Assembly: GCF_026241095.1 (NCBI RefSeq)
Contig: NZ_JAPFGB010000012.1
Span: 62,001 to 126,000, forward strand
Reading direction: 5' to 3'
Length of the DNA: 64,000 nt
DNA from: Saccharopolyspora sp. NFXS83
GTDB lineage: Bacteria; Actinomycetota; Actinomycetes; Mycobacteriales; Pseudonocardiaceae
Every line of letters starts with the position of its first letter. Position 1 is the stretch's first letter. The notes under the pieces are model-generated. The model saw only the letters and a program-made list of their open reading frames with translations. It was not told the DNA's origin and made no database searches. This document shows, in pieces, positions 27,970-36,951 of this stretch. Made by a program: the position numbers and the translations under genes.

Positions 27970-28194
27970 TCACGCGAGCGACGCGGACGGCCCGAGAGGG
28001 GCGAACGCTCGCCACGGCACCGCCGACACCGTTGAATCCGGCAGAACGGGCACAGCCTGCCACACCAGGGTGCCCCCGCCGTCAACCGGCGTCGCGGAAC
28101 GATGCCCCGTCGTGCCCTGCTGGACGAACCAGCCGATGACGACCAGTGCGATCAGGCCGACCAGCGCGATGGTGATGCGCTTGCGCGAACTCAT
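27970..28194 (-). CDS. Small membrane-anchored protein, possibly a truncated RNase
   Basis: The 74-residue protein has a basic start MSSRKR, one hydrophobic helix (about 8-24) and then a short exported tail ending in APLGPSASLA. This start resembles the signal anchor of the secreted N1/T1-type RNases often encoded beside barstar in this group. However, no RNase catalytic segment follows in any frame before the barstar gene. It may be a remnant or an unrelated small protein. Confidence 0.45.
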   Translation of the reverse strand: MSSRKRITIALVGLIALVVIGWFVQQGTTGHRSATPVDGGGTLVWQAVPVLPDSTVSAVPWRAFAPLGPSASLA

Positions 28195-28199
28195 CCTGC

Positions 28200-28418
28200 T
28201 CACGACACGTCCGTTCCGCGCGGGGTCCGCACCGGCGGTTCGGCGTCGCGCACTCGAGTCAGCTTCGCGCCGATCCCATCGATGGCCCGGTCGAGGAAAC
28301 GCGCCAGGTACCAGCACACCGGCAGCAGCACGACCAGGACCAAGGTCACCAGCAGCGGGTACCACAGCTGCACGAGCCACAGCTCGACGCCGTCCCACCA
28401 CTCGAACAGCCAGTCCAT
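28200..28418 (-). CDS. Small single-pass membrane protein of unknown function
   Basis: This 72-residue protein is Trp-rich at the N-terminus (MDWLFEWWDGVELWLVQLWY). It has a strong hydrophobic helix (about 20-42) and a charged cytoplasmic tail. It ends 5 nt before the next small membrane gene, so the two and the barstar gene form a likely unit. I do not recognise a family. Confidence 0.55.
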   Translation of the reverse strand: MDWLFEWWDGVELWLVQLWYPLLVTLVLVVLLPVCWYLARFLDRAIDGIGAKLTRVRDAEPPVRTPRGTDVS

Positions 28419-28509
28419 CACGAGGCGCCAGCGTACGCCCGGACCTTCCGGCCCTCATCCCGCCCCGGTCGCGGCACGGCGTCCGGGCCGTGCCGCGCGG
28501 CGGTGGCGG

Positions 28510-29433
28510 TCACGGGGTGCCGGTGGCCTCGGGGGACGGTTCCGCCGACCGCTCCGAGTGCTCCCGGATGGAGCGGATGATGGCGCCGAAGTCGTACCCG
28601 CCGCCGCCTTCCTCGTTGAACCGCTGGTACAGCTCCGTGGCCAGCCGTCCGATCGACGCGTCGGTGCCGCTCTGCCGCGCCGCCGACTCCGCCAGCTTCA
28701 GGTCCTTGAGCATCAGGGCCGCCGAGAAGCCCGGCTCGTAGTCGTGGTTGGCGCGGCTGGTCTCCACCAGGTCCGGCACCGGGCAGTTCGTGGTCAGCGC
28801 CCAGCACTGGCCGGTGGAGATCGACGCCACGTCGTAGAGCGCCTGGTTGCTCAGGCCCAGCCGCTCGCCCAGCACGAAGGCCTCGCCGACCGCGACCATC
28901 GAGGCCCCGAGGATGAGGTTGTTGCACATCTTGGTGACCTGGCCGTTGCCCGGACCGCCGCAGTGGATCACCTTGCGGGCCATGGGCTCCAGCAGCGGCT
29001 CCGCGCGCTGGAAGTGCTCCTCGGCACCGCCGACCATGAACGTGAGGGTGCCCGCCTCGGCGCCCGCCGTGCCGCCGGAGACCGGCGCGTCCAGCGAGCC
29101 GAAGCCCTCCGCCTCGGCCAGCTCGTGCGCGGCCCTGGCGTCGGCGACGTCGACCGTCGAGGAGTCGACGAGCAGCGCACCCGGCTCCGCCGCGGGCAGC
29201 ACCTGCTCGTAGCAGTCCAGCAGGTGCTTGCCGCTGGGCAGCATCGTGATCACCGCTTCGGCGCCGGCCACGGCCTCGGCGGCCGAGGCGGCCACGGTCA
29301 CCCCGCTCGCCCGCGCCGCGTCCAGCGCCGCGGGGACCAGGTCGAACCCGCGCACGGTGTGCCCGGCCCTGACCAGGTTCGCCGACATCGGGCCGCCCAT
29401 GTGGCCCAGCCCGATGAAACCGATGACAGCCAT
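28510..29433 (-). CDS. mmsB: 3-hydroxyisobutyrate dehydrogenase
   Basis: MmsB oxidises 3-hydroxyisobutyrate to methylmalonate semialdehyde in valine breakdown. The 307-residue protein has the Rossmann motif GFIGLGHMGGPM, substrate loop DAPVSGGTAGAEAGTL and catalytic lysine region GQVTKMCNN. Two ATGs two codons apart exist; AAGGGA lies 8 nt before the one at 29433. It is the last gene of the four-gene valine operon, about 56 nt after the hydrolase gene. Confidence 0.93.
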   Translation of the reverse strand: MAVIGFIGLGHMGGPMSANLVRAGHTVRGFDLVPAALDAARASGVTVAASAAEAVAGAEAVITMLPSGKHLLDCYEQVLPAAEPGALLVDSSTVDVADARAAHELAEAEGFGSLDAPVSGGTAGAEAGTLTFMVGGAEEHFQRAEPLLEPMARKVIHCGGPGNGQVTKMCNNLILGASMVAVGEAFVLGERLGLSNQALYDVASISTGQCWALTTNCPVPDLVETSRANHDYEPGFSAALMLKDLKLAESAARQSGTDASIGRLATELYQRFNEEGGGGYDFGAIIRSIREHSERSAEPSPEATGTP

Positions 29434-29489
29434 TGTCATGTTCCCTTCTGCGGGTGCGGTGATTCGATCCGGGCGCGCGGCCCGGGTGC

Positions 29490-30536
29490 TCAGCCGGACA
29501 GGCCCAGTTCGTCCGCGCCGAGCGAGGCGAAGAACCGCTGCACCTGGTCCTCGCCCACGTCGTCCAGCCGGTTCGGCGACCACTTCGGGTCGCGGTCCTT
29601 GTCGACCAGGGTGGCGCGCACGCCCTCCACGAAGTCGCCCGCGGTGAGGCAGCGCAGCGCGATCCGGAACTCCTGGTCGAGCGCGATCTCCAGCGTCTCG
29701 GGGCGGCTGCGCAAGGCGCGCAGCGTCAGCTTCAGCGAGGTCGGGGACTTCACCTCGATCGCGTCCGCGGCCTTCGCCGCGGCCTCCTCCGGCCGGGCGC
29801 GCAGCCGCGCGAGGATCTCCGCCACGTCGTCGCCCGCGTAGGCGGCGTCGATCCACTCCCGCTGCGCCGCCACCGGGGACTCCGGCGCGGGCTCGGCGAA
29901 CCTGGCCAGCGCCGCGTCCGCGTCCCCCGCGGTCAGGGCCTTGACGAGGTCGTCGATGCGGTCGCTGGGCAGGTAGTGGTCGGCCAGTCCCAGCGCCACC
30001 GCGTCCGCGCCGCCGACGGGCGCCCCGGTCAGCGCCAGATGCGTGCCGAGCTCGCCGGGGGTCTGCGAGAGCAGGAACGTGCCGCCGACGTCGGGCACGA
30101 AGCCGATGCCGACCTCCGGCATGCCGATCTTCGTCCGTTCCGTCACGACCCGGTGCGAGCCGTGCGCGGAGATGCCGACCCCGCCGCCCATGCAGACGCC
30201 GTCCATCAGCCCCACCACCGGCTTCGGGTAGTGCGCCAGCATCGTGTTGAGCCGGTACTCCTCGCTCCAGAACGCCTTCGGCAGCGAGTCGTCCTGCGCC
30301 TTCGCGGCGTCGTAGAGCGCCCGGATGTCGCCGCCCGCGCACAGGCCGCGTTCGCCGGCGCCCTCGATGAGCACCGCGCGTACCTGGTCGTCGGAGCTCC
30401 ACTGCAGCAGGGCCGTGGTGATCGCCCGGACCATCTCCAGGGTCAGCGAGTTGATCGCTTTGGGGCGGTTGAGCGTGATGCGTCCGAGCGCGCCCTCGAC
30501 GCTGAGCAGAACCTGCTCCGGGGCGGGTGTTGTCAT
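29490..30536 (-). CDS. 3-hydroxyisobutyryl-CoA hydrolase (enoyl-CoA hydratase family)
   Basis: The 348-residue crotonase-fold protein has the HIBYL-CoA hydrolase hallmarks: GGDIRALYDA, GLMDGVCMGGGVGISAHGSHRVVTERTKIGMPEVGIGFVPDVGG, and a long C-terminal domain ending AELG-like (ADELGLSG). It frees 3-hydroxyisobutyrate for MmsB. Its ATG overlaps the stop of the acyl-CoA dehydrogenase (ATGA). Length and context separate it from plain enoyl-CoA hydratases. Confidence 0.9.
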   Translation of the reverse strand: MTTPAPEQVLLSVEGALGRITLNRPKAINSLTLEMVRAITTALLQWSSDDQVRAVLIEGAGERGLCAGGDIRALYDAAKAQDDSLPKAFWSEEYRLNTMLAHYPKPVVGLMDGVCMGGGVGISAHGSHRVVTERTKIGMPEVGIGFVPDVGGTFLLSQTPGELGTHLALTGAPVGGADAVALGLADHYLPSDRIDDLVKALTAGDADAALARFAEPAPESPVAAQREWIDAAYAGDDVAEILARLRARPEEAAAKAADAIEVKSPTSLKLTLRALRSRPETLEIALDQEFRIALRCLTAGDFVEGVRATLVDKDRDPKWSPNRLDDVGEDQVQRFFASLGADELGLSG

Positions 30537-31717
30537 GATGCCGACTCCAGCAGTCCACGGGAAATGATCAGTCGCATGATCTCGTTCGTGCCCTCGAGGA
30601 TCTGGTGCACGCGCAGGTCGCGCACGATCTTCTCCAGGCCGTACTCGGCAAGGTATCCGTATCCACCGTGGATCTGAAGCGCCTCGTTCGCCACGGTGAA
30701 GCCCACGTCGGTGGCCAGCCGCTTGGCCATCGCGCACAGCCTCGTCGCGTCCCCGTCGCGGGAGTCCAGCGCCCACGCGGCGCGCCACAGCAGCATCCGC
30801 GCGGCCTCCAGCTCGGTGGCCATGTCGGCGAGCTTGAACTGCAGCACCTGGAACTCGCTGAGCTTCGAGCCGAAGGCGCTGCGTTCCCGCACGTAGCCGA
30901 GGCTCTGGTCCAACGCGGCCCGCGCACCGCCCAGCGAGCAGGAGGCGATGCTGAGCCTGCCGCCGTCCAGCCCGGCCATGGCGATCTTGAACCCGATCCC
31001 CTCGGGACCGAGGCGCTGGCTCTCCGGAATCCGCACGCCGTCGAGGATCACCTGGCGGGTGGGCTGCGCGTTCCAGCCCATCTTCTTCTCGTTCGGCCCG
31101 AACGAGAGCCCCTCGGCGCCGCCTTCGACGATGAACGTGGAAATGCCCTTCGAACCGCTCTCGCCGGTCCGCGCCATCACCACGTACACGTCGGAGCTGC
31201 CACCGCCGGAGATGAACTGCTTCACCCCGGTCAGCACGTAGTCGTCCCCGTCGCGCACCGCGCGGGTCTGCAACGCCGCCGCGTCCGACCCGGCCTCGGG
31301 TTCGGTGAGGCAGTAGCTGGCGCGGGCCTCCAGCGAGCACAGCGACGGCAGCCAGCGCGTCCGCTGCTCGGCGTCGCCGAAGCGGTCGATCATGCCCGCG
31401 ACCATGTTGTGGATCGACAGGTACGCCGCCACCGAGGGATCACCGGAGGCCAGCGCCTCGAAGATGAGCACCGACTCGAACCGGCTCAGCCCGGTGCCGC
31501 CGTAGGCCTCGTCGACGTAGATGCCGCCGATGCCGAGCTCACCGGCGGCCCGCAGCACGTCGACCGGGAAGTGCTTGTCCTGGTCCCACTGCACCGCGTG
31601 CGGCGCGAGCTGCTCGACCGCGAACTCGCGGGCGAGCTGCTGGATCGCCCGCTGGTCCTCGGTCAGTGCGAACGGCGACACCGCGCCGGAAGGTCCGGAA
31701 ACCGCTGCTACCGACAC
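30533..31717 (-). CDS. Acyl-CoA dehydrogenase (isobutyryl-CoA type)
   Basis: The 394-residue flavoprotein has YCLTEPEAGSDAA, the C-terminal QIHGGYGYLAEYGLEKIVRD and ILEGTNEIMR. The catalytic-base region LAEYGLE fits the branched-chain acyl-CoA dehydrogenases. Its place between mmsA and the HIBYL-CoA hydrolase points to isobutyryl-CoA to methacrylyl-CoA. I chose the second GTG (31717) because GGAG lies 5 nt before it; the GTG at 31723 has no spacing. Confidence 0.88.
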   Translation of the reverse strand: MSVAAVSGPSGAVSPFALTEDQRAIQQLAREFAVEQLAPHAVQWDQDKHFPVDVLRAAGELGIGGIYVDEAYGGTGLSRFESVLIFEALASGDPSVAAYLSIHNMVAGMIDRFGDAEQRTRWLPSLCSLEARASYCLTEPEAGSDAAALQTRAVRDGDDYVLTGVKQFISGGGSSDVYVVMARTGESGSKGISTFIVEGGAEGLSFGPNEKKMGWNAQPTRQVILDGVRIPESQRLGPEGIGFKIAMAGLDGGRLSIASCSLGGARAALDQSLGYVRERSAFGSKLSEFQVLQFKLADMATELEAARMLLWRAAWALDSRDGDATRLCAMAKRLATDVGFTVANEALQIHGGYGYLAEYGLEKIVRDLRVHQILEGTNEIMRLIISRGLLESAS

Positions 31718-31789
31718 GTTCACTCCTCAACTTCGAGTTTCCGGGCAGGACCGGCCGACGTGGCTCGGCCGACCCTGCCCGCGGCCGAG

Positions 31790-33289
31790 TCAGTTCATCG
31801 TCGGGATGGTGAAGCTGGCGCCTTCCTTGAGCCCGGAGGGCCAGCGCGAGGTCACCGTCTTCGTCTTGGTGTAGAACTTGATCGAGTCCGGACCGTGCTG
31901 GTTGAGGTCGCCGAATCCGGAGCGCTTCCAGCCGCCGAAGGTGTGGTAGGCGATCGGCACCGGGATCGGGACGTTCACGCCGACCATGCCCGCGTTCACG
32001 CGGCTGGTGAACTCGCGGGCGGCGTCGCCGTCCCTGGTGAAGATCGCGACGCCGTTGCCGTACTCGTTCTCGCTTGGCAGCCGGAGCGCTTCCTCGTAGT
32101 CGGCGGCGCGCACGATCGACAGCACCGGCCCGAAGATCTCCTCGCGGTAGATCCGCATGTCCGGCGTGACGTGGTCGAACAGCGAGGCCCCCGCGAAGAA
32201 CCCGTCCTCGTGGCCCTCCAGCGAGAAGCCGCGGCCGTCGACGACCAGCTCCGCACCTTCCTCGACCCCGGCGGCGACGAGCTCGTCGACCCGCTGCAGC
32301 GCCTGCTTCGTCACCAGCGGGCCGAAGTCCGCGGTCTCGTCGAAGCTGGTGCCGATCTTGAGCTTGCGGACCCGCTCGGTGAGCTTGTCCACCAGCGCGT
32401 CCGCGGTGGCCTGCCCCACCGGGACCGCCACCGAGATCGCCATGCAGCGCTCGCCCGCCGAGCCGTAACCCGCGCCGACCAGCGCGTCCACCACCTGGTC
32501 CAGGTCGGCGTCCGGCATCACGATCATGTGGTTCTTGGCGCCGCCGAAGCACTGCGCGCGCTTCCCGTGGGCGGCGGCGGTGCTGTAGATGTACTCGGCG
32601 ATCGCCGAGGAACCGACGAACCCGACGGCCTCGATGCGCGGATCGGTGAGCACCGCGTCCACCGCGACCTTGTCGCCGTTGACCACGTTGAGCACGCCCG
32701 GCGGCAACCCGGCCTCGATGAACAGCTCCGCGAGCCGCAGCGGGACCGAGGGGTCGCGCTCGGAGGGCTTGAGCACGAACGTGTTGCCCGCGGCGATGGC
32801 CGGCGCGGCCTTCCACAGCGGGATCATCGCGGGGAAGTTGAACGGCGTGATGCCCGCGACCACGCCCAGCGGCTGGCGCATCGAGTAGACGTCGATGCCG
32901 GTGCCCGCGTTCTCGCTGTACTCGCCCTTGAGCAGGTGCGGGATGCCGACGGCGAACTCCGCGACCTCCAGGCCGCGCTGGATGTCGCCCTTGGCGTCGG
33001 GGACGGTCTTGCCGTGCTCGGCGGAGAGCAGCCGGGCCAGCGAGTCCATCTCCTCGTTGACCAGCTGCAGGAAGCGCATCATGATCCGGGCGCGCTTCTG
33101 CGGGTTCTGCGCCGCCCACGCGGGCTGCGCTTCGGCGGCGTTGGCGATCGCGGCGGAGACCTCCTGGGTCGACGCCAGCGGCACCTTGGCCTGCACCCGC
33201 CCGGTGTTCGGGTCGAACACGTCACCGAAGTTCCCGGAGGTTCCGGCGACCCGCTTGCCGCCGATGAAGTGCTCCAACTCCTGGGGCAT
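31790..33289 (-). CDS. mmsA: Methylmalonate-semialdehyde dehydrogenase (CoA-acylating)
   Basis: The 499-residue aldehyde dehydrogenase has ITPFNFPAMIPLWK, GFVGSSAIAEYIY, the catalytic cysteine in GERCMA, and the MmsA-type IPVPIAYHTFGGWK near the C-terminus. It converts methylmalonate semialdehyde to propionyl-CoA using NAD and CoA. It is first in the operon mmsA-acd-hydrolase-mmsB, transcribed leftward. The start has AAAGGTG 9 nt upstream. Confidence 0.94.
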   Translation of the reverse strand: MPQELEHFIGGKRVAGTSGNFGDVFDPNTGRVQAKVPLASTQEVSAAIANAAEAQPAWAAQNPQKRARIMMRFLQLVNEEMDSLARLLSAEHGKTVPDAKGDIQRGLEVAEFAVGIPHLLKGEYSENAGTGIDVYSMRQPLGVVAGITPFNFPAMIPLWKAAPAIAAGNTFVLKPSERDPSVPLRLAELFIEAGLPPGVLNVVNGDKVAVDAVLTDPRIEAVGFVGSSAIAEYIYSTAAAHGKRAQCFGGAKNHMIVMPDADLDQVVDALVGAGYGSAGERCMAISVAVPVGQATADALVDKLTERVRKLKIGTSFDETADFGPLVTKQALQRVDELVAAGVEEGAELVVDGRGFSLEGHEDGFFAGASLFDHVTPDMRIYREEIFGPVLSIVRAADYEEALRLPSENEYGNGVAIFTRDGDAAREFTSRVNAGMVGVNVPIPVPIAYHTFGGWKRSGFGDLNQHGPDSIKFYTKTKTVTSRWPSGLKEGASFTIPTMN

Positions 33290-33632
33290 ACCGCACCGCA
33301 CCTTTCGCCGATCTCACCGTTGATCCCGGACGCGCCCGCGCTCGCCGGATCAAGCCTTCCCCGGTTCGCAATTTAGTCGGGCTTCCAACCTTCGGTCACC
33401 CAATCATCACTCTAGTCGATCCGGCCGCTACAGGTGCTGCACGTCACAGCATTCGAACGGGTGAAGACCTCGTCCGACCGATCCGCCGAAGCGGCTACCG
33501 GCGCGGCCTGCACCGCCGTGAGCAGCGAGAAGGTCCGGATTTCACGAGCGTCGGCCTGCGCGGCGCCCGGGTGCCGCCGCACGCGGCGAGCGGGCCACCG
33601 GGCACGTGCTCGCGAACCGAGCGGCATCCGGT
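33290..33632. other. Spacer upstream of mmsA; no gene seen
   Basis: It holds the probable mmsA promoter. On the minus strand TAAATT (33370-33375) is a plausible -10, with a GTGACC-like -35 about 18 nt upstream. A 71-codon frame on the minus strand (33412-33627, ending TCSTCSGRID) has no recognisable domain and I do not call it a gene. Confidence 0.5.
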
Positions 33633-35315
33633 TCAGCCGGTGGTCTCGAGCGCCGCCGCGATCGTCTCGGCGATCAAGGCGAACGAGATCGCTCCGGGAT
33701 CGGGCGAACCGAGGCTGCGCTCCGCCGTCGGCCGGGTCCGGGCGCCCTTCGGCTGCAACGACGCCGTCTCCCCGGCCGCCGCCCGGGCCGCCTCGGCCGC
33801 GCGCGTCCACGAACCGGAACCGGCGATCTCCGCCGCGAACGGTGCGATCGCGTCCACCATCGTCTTGTCCCCCGGCTGCGCCCCACCGGTGCGCACGATC
33901 GACTCCGCGAACGCCGCCACCCCGGCCGCCAGCTCGGCGGCCCGCGGCGCCTCCCCGTCGGAGAGCTCACCGGCGAAGGCGCGCACGCCGGTGCCCCACA
34001 GCACGCCCGAAGTCCCGCCCGCCCGCGCAGCCCAGGCATCGCCCGCCTCCGCCAACGCCGAACGGACCCCGGCGCCCGCCCGCACCGCGATCAGCGCGGC
34101 CTCGTGCGCGGCGCCGGTCCCCCGCACCATGCTGCGGCCGTGACCACCATCGGCGGCCACCGCGTCGATCCGGCCGATCTCCTCGGCGTGCGCCTCGATC
34201 ACCCGGTGGATCTCGCCCAGCACCGAGGCCGTCGCCGTCGCGGCCCGGCGGGATTCGAGGAGGGCGCCGGGGTACACGCGCACCCGTGCGGGGGCGCGAT
34301 CCGGCACGGCCCGCACCGTCGCGGCCCGCGGCCGGGCACGCTTGCGGTACGCGGGCGCGTCGGCCGAGGCGCGCCAGAACCGCTCCAGCTCCTCGTCCAG
34401 CCAGACCAGGGTCAGCGACACCCCCGCGGTGTCGAGGCTGGTCACGAGCTCACCGGACTCCGGTTCCACGATCTCCAACCCGGCGCCGCGCAACCGCGCC
34501 GCGATTCGGGACCACAGCACGAACAGCTCCTCGTGCCCGATGCGCCCCAAGCCGTTGAGCACCGCGCCGACCCGGACGCCCGCGCCCGCCGGGGACTCCG
34601 CCAGCACGCCGTCGACGACGACGTCGGCGAGTTCCGCCGCCGTCGAGAAGTCCGCATCGGACGACCCCGGCTCGCCGCGCACGCCCGGGCCGATCTTGCC
34701 GACCGGCGCCGCGAACAGCGGCCCGTCCCGCCCCGACGAGGCGCGCCCGTCGGCAGCGACGCCGAGGGTGCGGGTGCGCTCGTTGGCGAGGACCGCGATC
34801 CGCTGCACCTCGTCGAGCACCAGGCCCTCGTCCGCCGCCGCGGCGGCCATCTTGAGCACCGCGAAGTTCCCGGTGGCACCGCCGCGCCGCGACGGCGCCT
34901 CCGCCGAGGCGATGTCGTCGGTGATCGCCACCGCGCGGCAGTCGATGCCGTCCCGGAGCAGCCGATCCCGCGCGACCCCGAAGTTCTCGGCGGCGTCCGG
35001 GTGGTTGCCGAAGGCGAACAGCACGCCACCCCCGCGATGCGCGGCCCGCGCCACCGACCTCGCCGCCCACGACGACGGCGAGGTGAACACGTCGCCCACC
35101 ACCGCGCCCTCCGCCATCCCCGCGCCGACGAGCCCGTGGAACGCCGGGTAGTGCCCGGAGCCCCCTCCGACGACCACGGCGACGCTGCCCTGCGGCGACG
35201 GGACCGCTCGCACCACTCCGCCCTCGACCCTGCGCACGCGAGCGGCGTGCAGGTCGCAGAAACCGGCGAGCGCGTCCTCGGCGAACGAAGCCGGATCGTT
35301 GAACAAGCGCGTCAT
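33633..35315 (-). CDS. Dihydroxyacetone kinase-family protein (DhaK-DhaL fusion)
   Basis: The 560-residue protein fuses a DhaK-like domain (about 1-325) to a DhaL-like domain (about 355-540). DhaK features are VGGGSGHYPAFHG and GNHPDAAENF. The covalent-substrate His of the GIHGEPG motif is Arg here (GVRGEPG, Arg213). In the DhaL metal motif the third Asp is Gly (Asp384, Asp389, Gly391 in DAVAADGGHG). So it may act on a different ketose (erythrulose-type kinases are relatives) or have altered chemistry. GGGGAAACG precedes the ATG. It is last in a cassette with a permease, SDR and isomerase. Confidence 0.8.
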   Translation of the reverse strand: MTRLFNDPASFAEDALAGFCDLHAARVRRVEGGVVRAVPSPQGSVAVVVGGGSGHYPAFHGLVGAGMAEGAVVGDVFTSPSSWAARSVARAAHRGGGVLFAFGNHPDAAENFGVARDRLLRDGIDCRAVAITDDIASAEAPSRRGGATGNFAVLKMAAAAADEGLVLDEVQRIAVLANERTRTLGVAADGRASSGRDGPLFAAPVGKIGPGVRGEPGSSDADFSTAAELADVVVDGVLAESPAGAGVRVGAVLNGLGRIGHEELFVLWSRIAARLRGAGLEIVEPESGELVTSLDTAGVSLTLVWLDEELERFWRASADAPAYRKRARPRAATVRAVPDRAPARVRVYPGALLESRRAATATASVLGEIHRVIEAHAEEIGRIDAVAADGGHGRSMVRGTGAAHEAALIAVRAGAGVRSALAEAGDAWAARAGGTSGVLWGTGVRAFAGELSDGEAPRAAELAAGVAAFAESIVRTGGAQPGDKTMVDAIAPFAAEIAGSGSWTRAAEAARAAAGETASLQPKGARTRPTAERSLGSPDPGAISFALIAETIAAALETTG

Positions 35316-35468
35316 CGTTTCCCCACCCTGCCACGGCTTCGCACCAAGCGGCCCGCGCAGCGGCGCCACCGCTCTCGAAGCGCGCCCCCGGTCCGGGCAG
35401 CACGTCGACCAACCAGGGTGCGTCCGGCCCGCCCTCCCCCGCCGGGTGAACGCGCGACCGTCAGCGGC

Positions 35469-36806
35469 TCACAGCACCAGGTCCGCGGCCAGCACCAGCG
35501 CCAGCGCGACCACGGACATGATCGACTGGGCGACGGTGTAGACCTGGAACGCGCCGCGGGTGGACAGACCGAGCATCGTGCGGAACATCCAGAACGTGTT
35601 GTCGCTGACGTGCCCGCCGAAGCTCGCGCCCGCGGCGGCGGCCAGCGCCACCAGCACGGCGGGGGTGCCGAGCTCGCCGACGACCGGGGCGAGCAGCGTC
35701 GCGCCGGTGATCGCCGCGACCGACCCCGACCCCTGCGCCAGCCGCAGCAACGCCGCCACCGCCCACGCCAGCAGCAGCGGTGAAGCGCTGCCCGCGTGGA
35801 ACAGGCCGGAGACGATGTCGCCCACCCCGGTCCGGCTGATCACCTCGCCGAGCGAACCCGCGACACCGGTGAACAGCAGGATCGTGCCGCTCGTCGAAGC
35901 ACCCCTGGTCAACGCTCGCTCCACGGCGTCGCGCGACAACGTCCACGCCGTGAGCGCGCATCCGATGAGCAGGCCGAGCAGCAGCGCCACCACCGGATCG
36001 GCCAGGAACGAGATCCAGCCGATCTCCACACCCGCCGTCTCCGTCACCGTGCCCAGCACGATCAGGGCCAGCGGCACCAGGACCGGCAGGACCAGCACGA
36101 TCAGCGGCAAGGCGCGGCGCGGCGCCTCCTCCGGAGCGACCTGCATGCCCTGCGGACCGCCGTCGGCGGCGACCTCGTCCTTCGCCGGATCCCACGTGCG
36201 GCGCATCAGCCTGCCGTGCAGGAACACCGAGATGACGATCGAGAGCACCCCGATCCCGATGCCGCACAGCAACATCATGCCGAGCCCGACGCCGAGCGAG
36301 CCGCTGATCGCCAGCGCCGCCGCGCCCGGCAGCACCATCAGCAGGCCCACTTCCAAGCCGATGGCCAGCGCCCCGCCGACGGCGGCGACGCTCGCCCCGG
36401 TGCGCGCCGCGACCGACCGGGCGATGGGCGCCAGCATCACCAGCGCCACGTCGAAGTAGATCGCCGGGAACACCACGCCGGAGGACAGTCCGAGCGCGTA
36501 CGGCGACCGGGACTTGCCGAATGCCTTCAAGAACAGCTCGACGATGCGTTGCAACGTCCCGGTCGCCGAGAGCAGCGAGCCCAGCAGCACGCCGAACCCG
36601 ATGATGAGGCCGACTTCGGCCATCAAGCCGCCGAAGCCGTCCGTGACGGCCTTCGCCGTCTCCTCGAACCCGAGGCCGGTGGCCAGCCCCAGGTAGAGCG
36701 AACCCAGCACCAGCACGATGACCGGGTTGAGCCGTGCCGCCACGATCAGCGTGACGATGCCGACCACGGTGATGGCCGTGTGCAGCAGGATGAGGGAGTT
36801 GGGCAT
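35469..36806 (-). CDS. GntP family sugar-acid/polyol permease
   Basis: The 445-residue protein has 12-14 hydrophobic segments. It carries the GntP signatures IIGFGVLLGSLLSATG and RLAQGSGSVAAITGATLLAP, and HVSDNTFWMF near the C-terminus. GntP proteins are proton symporters for gluconate and related acids. Here the substrate is probably the one used by the adjacent kinase, SDR and TIM-barrel enzyme. It lies 145 nt after the SDR gene, with a hairpin between. Confidence 0.9.
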   Translation of the reverse strand: MPNSLILLHTAITVVGIVTLIVAARLNPVIVLVLGSLYLGLATGLGFEETAKAVTDGFGGLMAEVGLIIGFGVLLGSLLSATGTLQRIVELFLKAFGKSRSPYALGLSSGVVFPAIYFDVALVMLAPIARSVAARTGASVAAVGGALAIGLEVGLLMVLPGAAALAISGSLGVGLGMMLLCGIGIGVLSIVISVFLHGRLMRRTWDPAKDEVAADGGPQGMQVAPEEAPRRALPLIVLVLPVLVPLALIVLGTVTETAGVEIGWISFLADPVVALLLGLLIGCALTAWTLSRDAVERALTRGASTSGTILLFTGVAGSLGEVISRTGVGDIVSGLFHAGSASPLLLAWAVAALLRLAQGSGSVAAITGATLLAPVVGELGTPAVLVALAAAAGASFGGHVSDNTFWMFRTMLGLSTRGAFQVYTVAQSIMSVVALALVLAADLVL

Positions 36807-36875
36807 ACCACTCGTTCTTTCCGTGATCCTCGTCGTTGAGGCGGTGCGGTGGATGGGCGGTCACCGGCCGGTCGA

Positions 36876-36920
36876 GCTTCCAGGAGCACGTTTTCGCACG
36901 TCACAACACCCCCTGGAAGC
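36876..36920 (-). other. Intercistronic hairpin between SDR and permease genes
   Basis: GCTTCCAGG (36876-36884) pairs with CCTGGAAGC (36912-36920) around a 27-nt loop containing GCACGTTTTCGCACGT. It could be an RNA-processing site or a regulator site inside the operon; there is no terminal T run. Confidence 0.4.
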
Positions 36921-36951
36921 GACGCGGCACGCCGCGCCCGAAGTGCGGTGA

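Noticed and set aside
27897-28100. Hidden frameshifted RNase catalytic domain beside barstar
   Set aside because: I read the frames of this stretch and saw no N1/T1 RNase motif, and it is too short for the domain.
33412-33627. 71-codon minus-strand frame between dhaKL and mmsA
   Set aside because: No domain, no convincing ribosome site, and composition like non-coding shadow.
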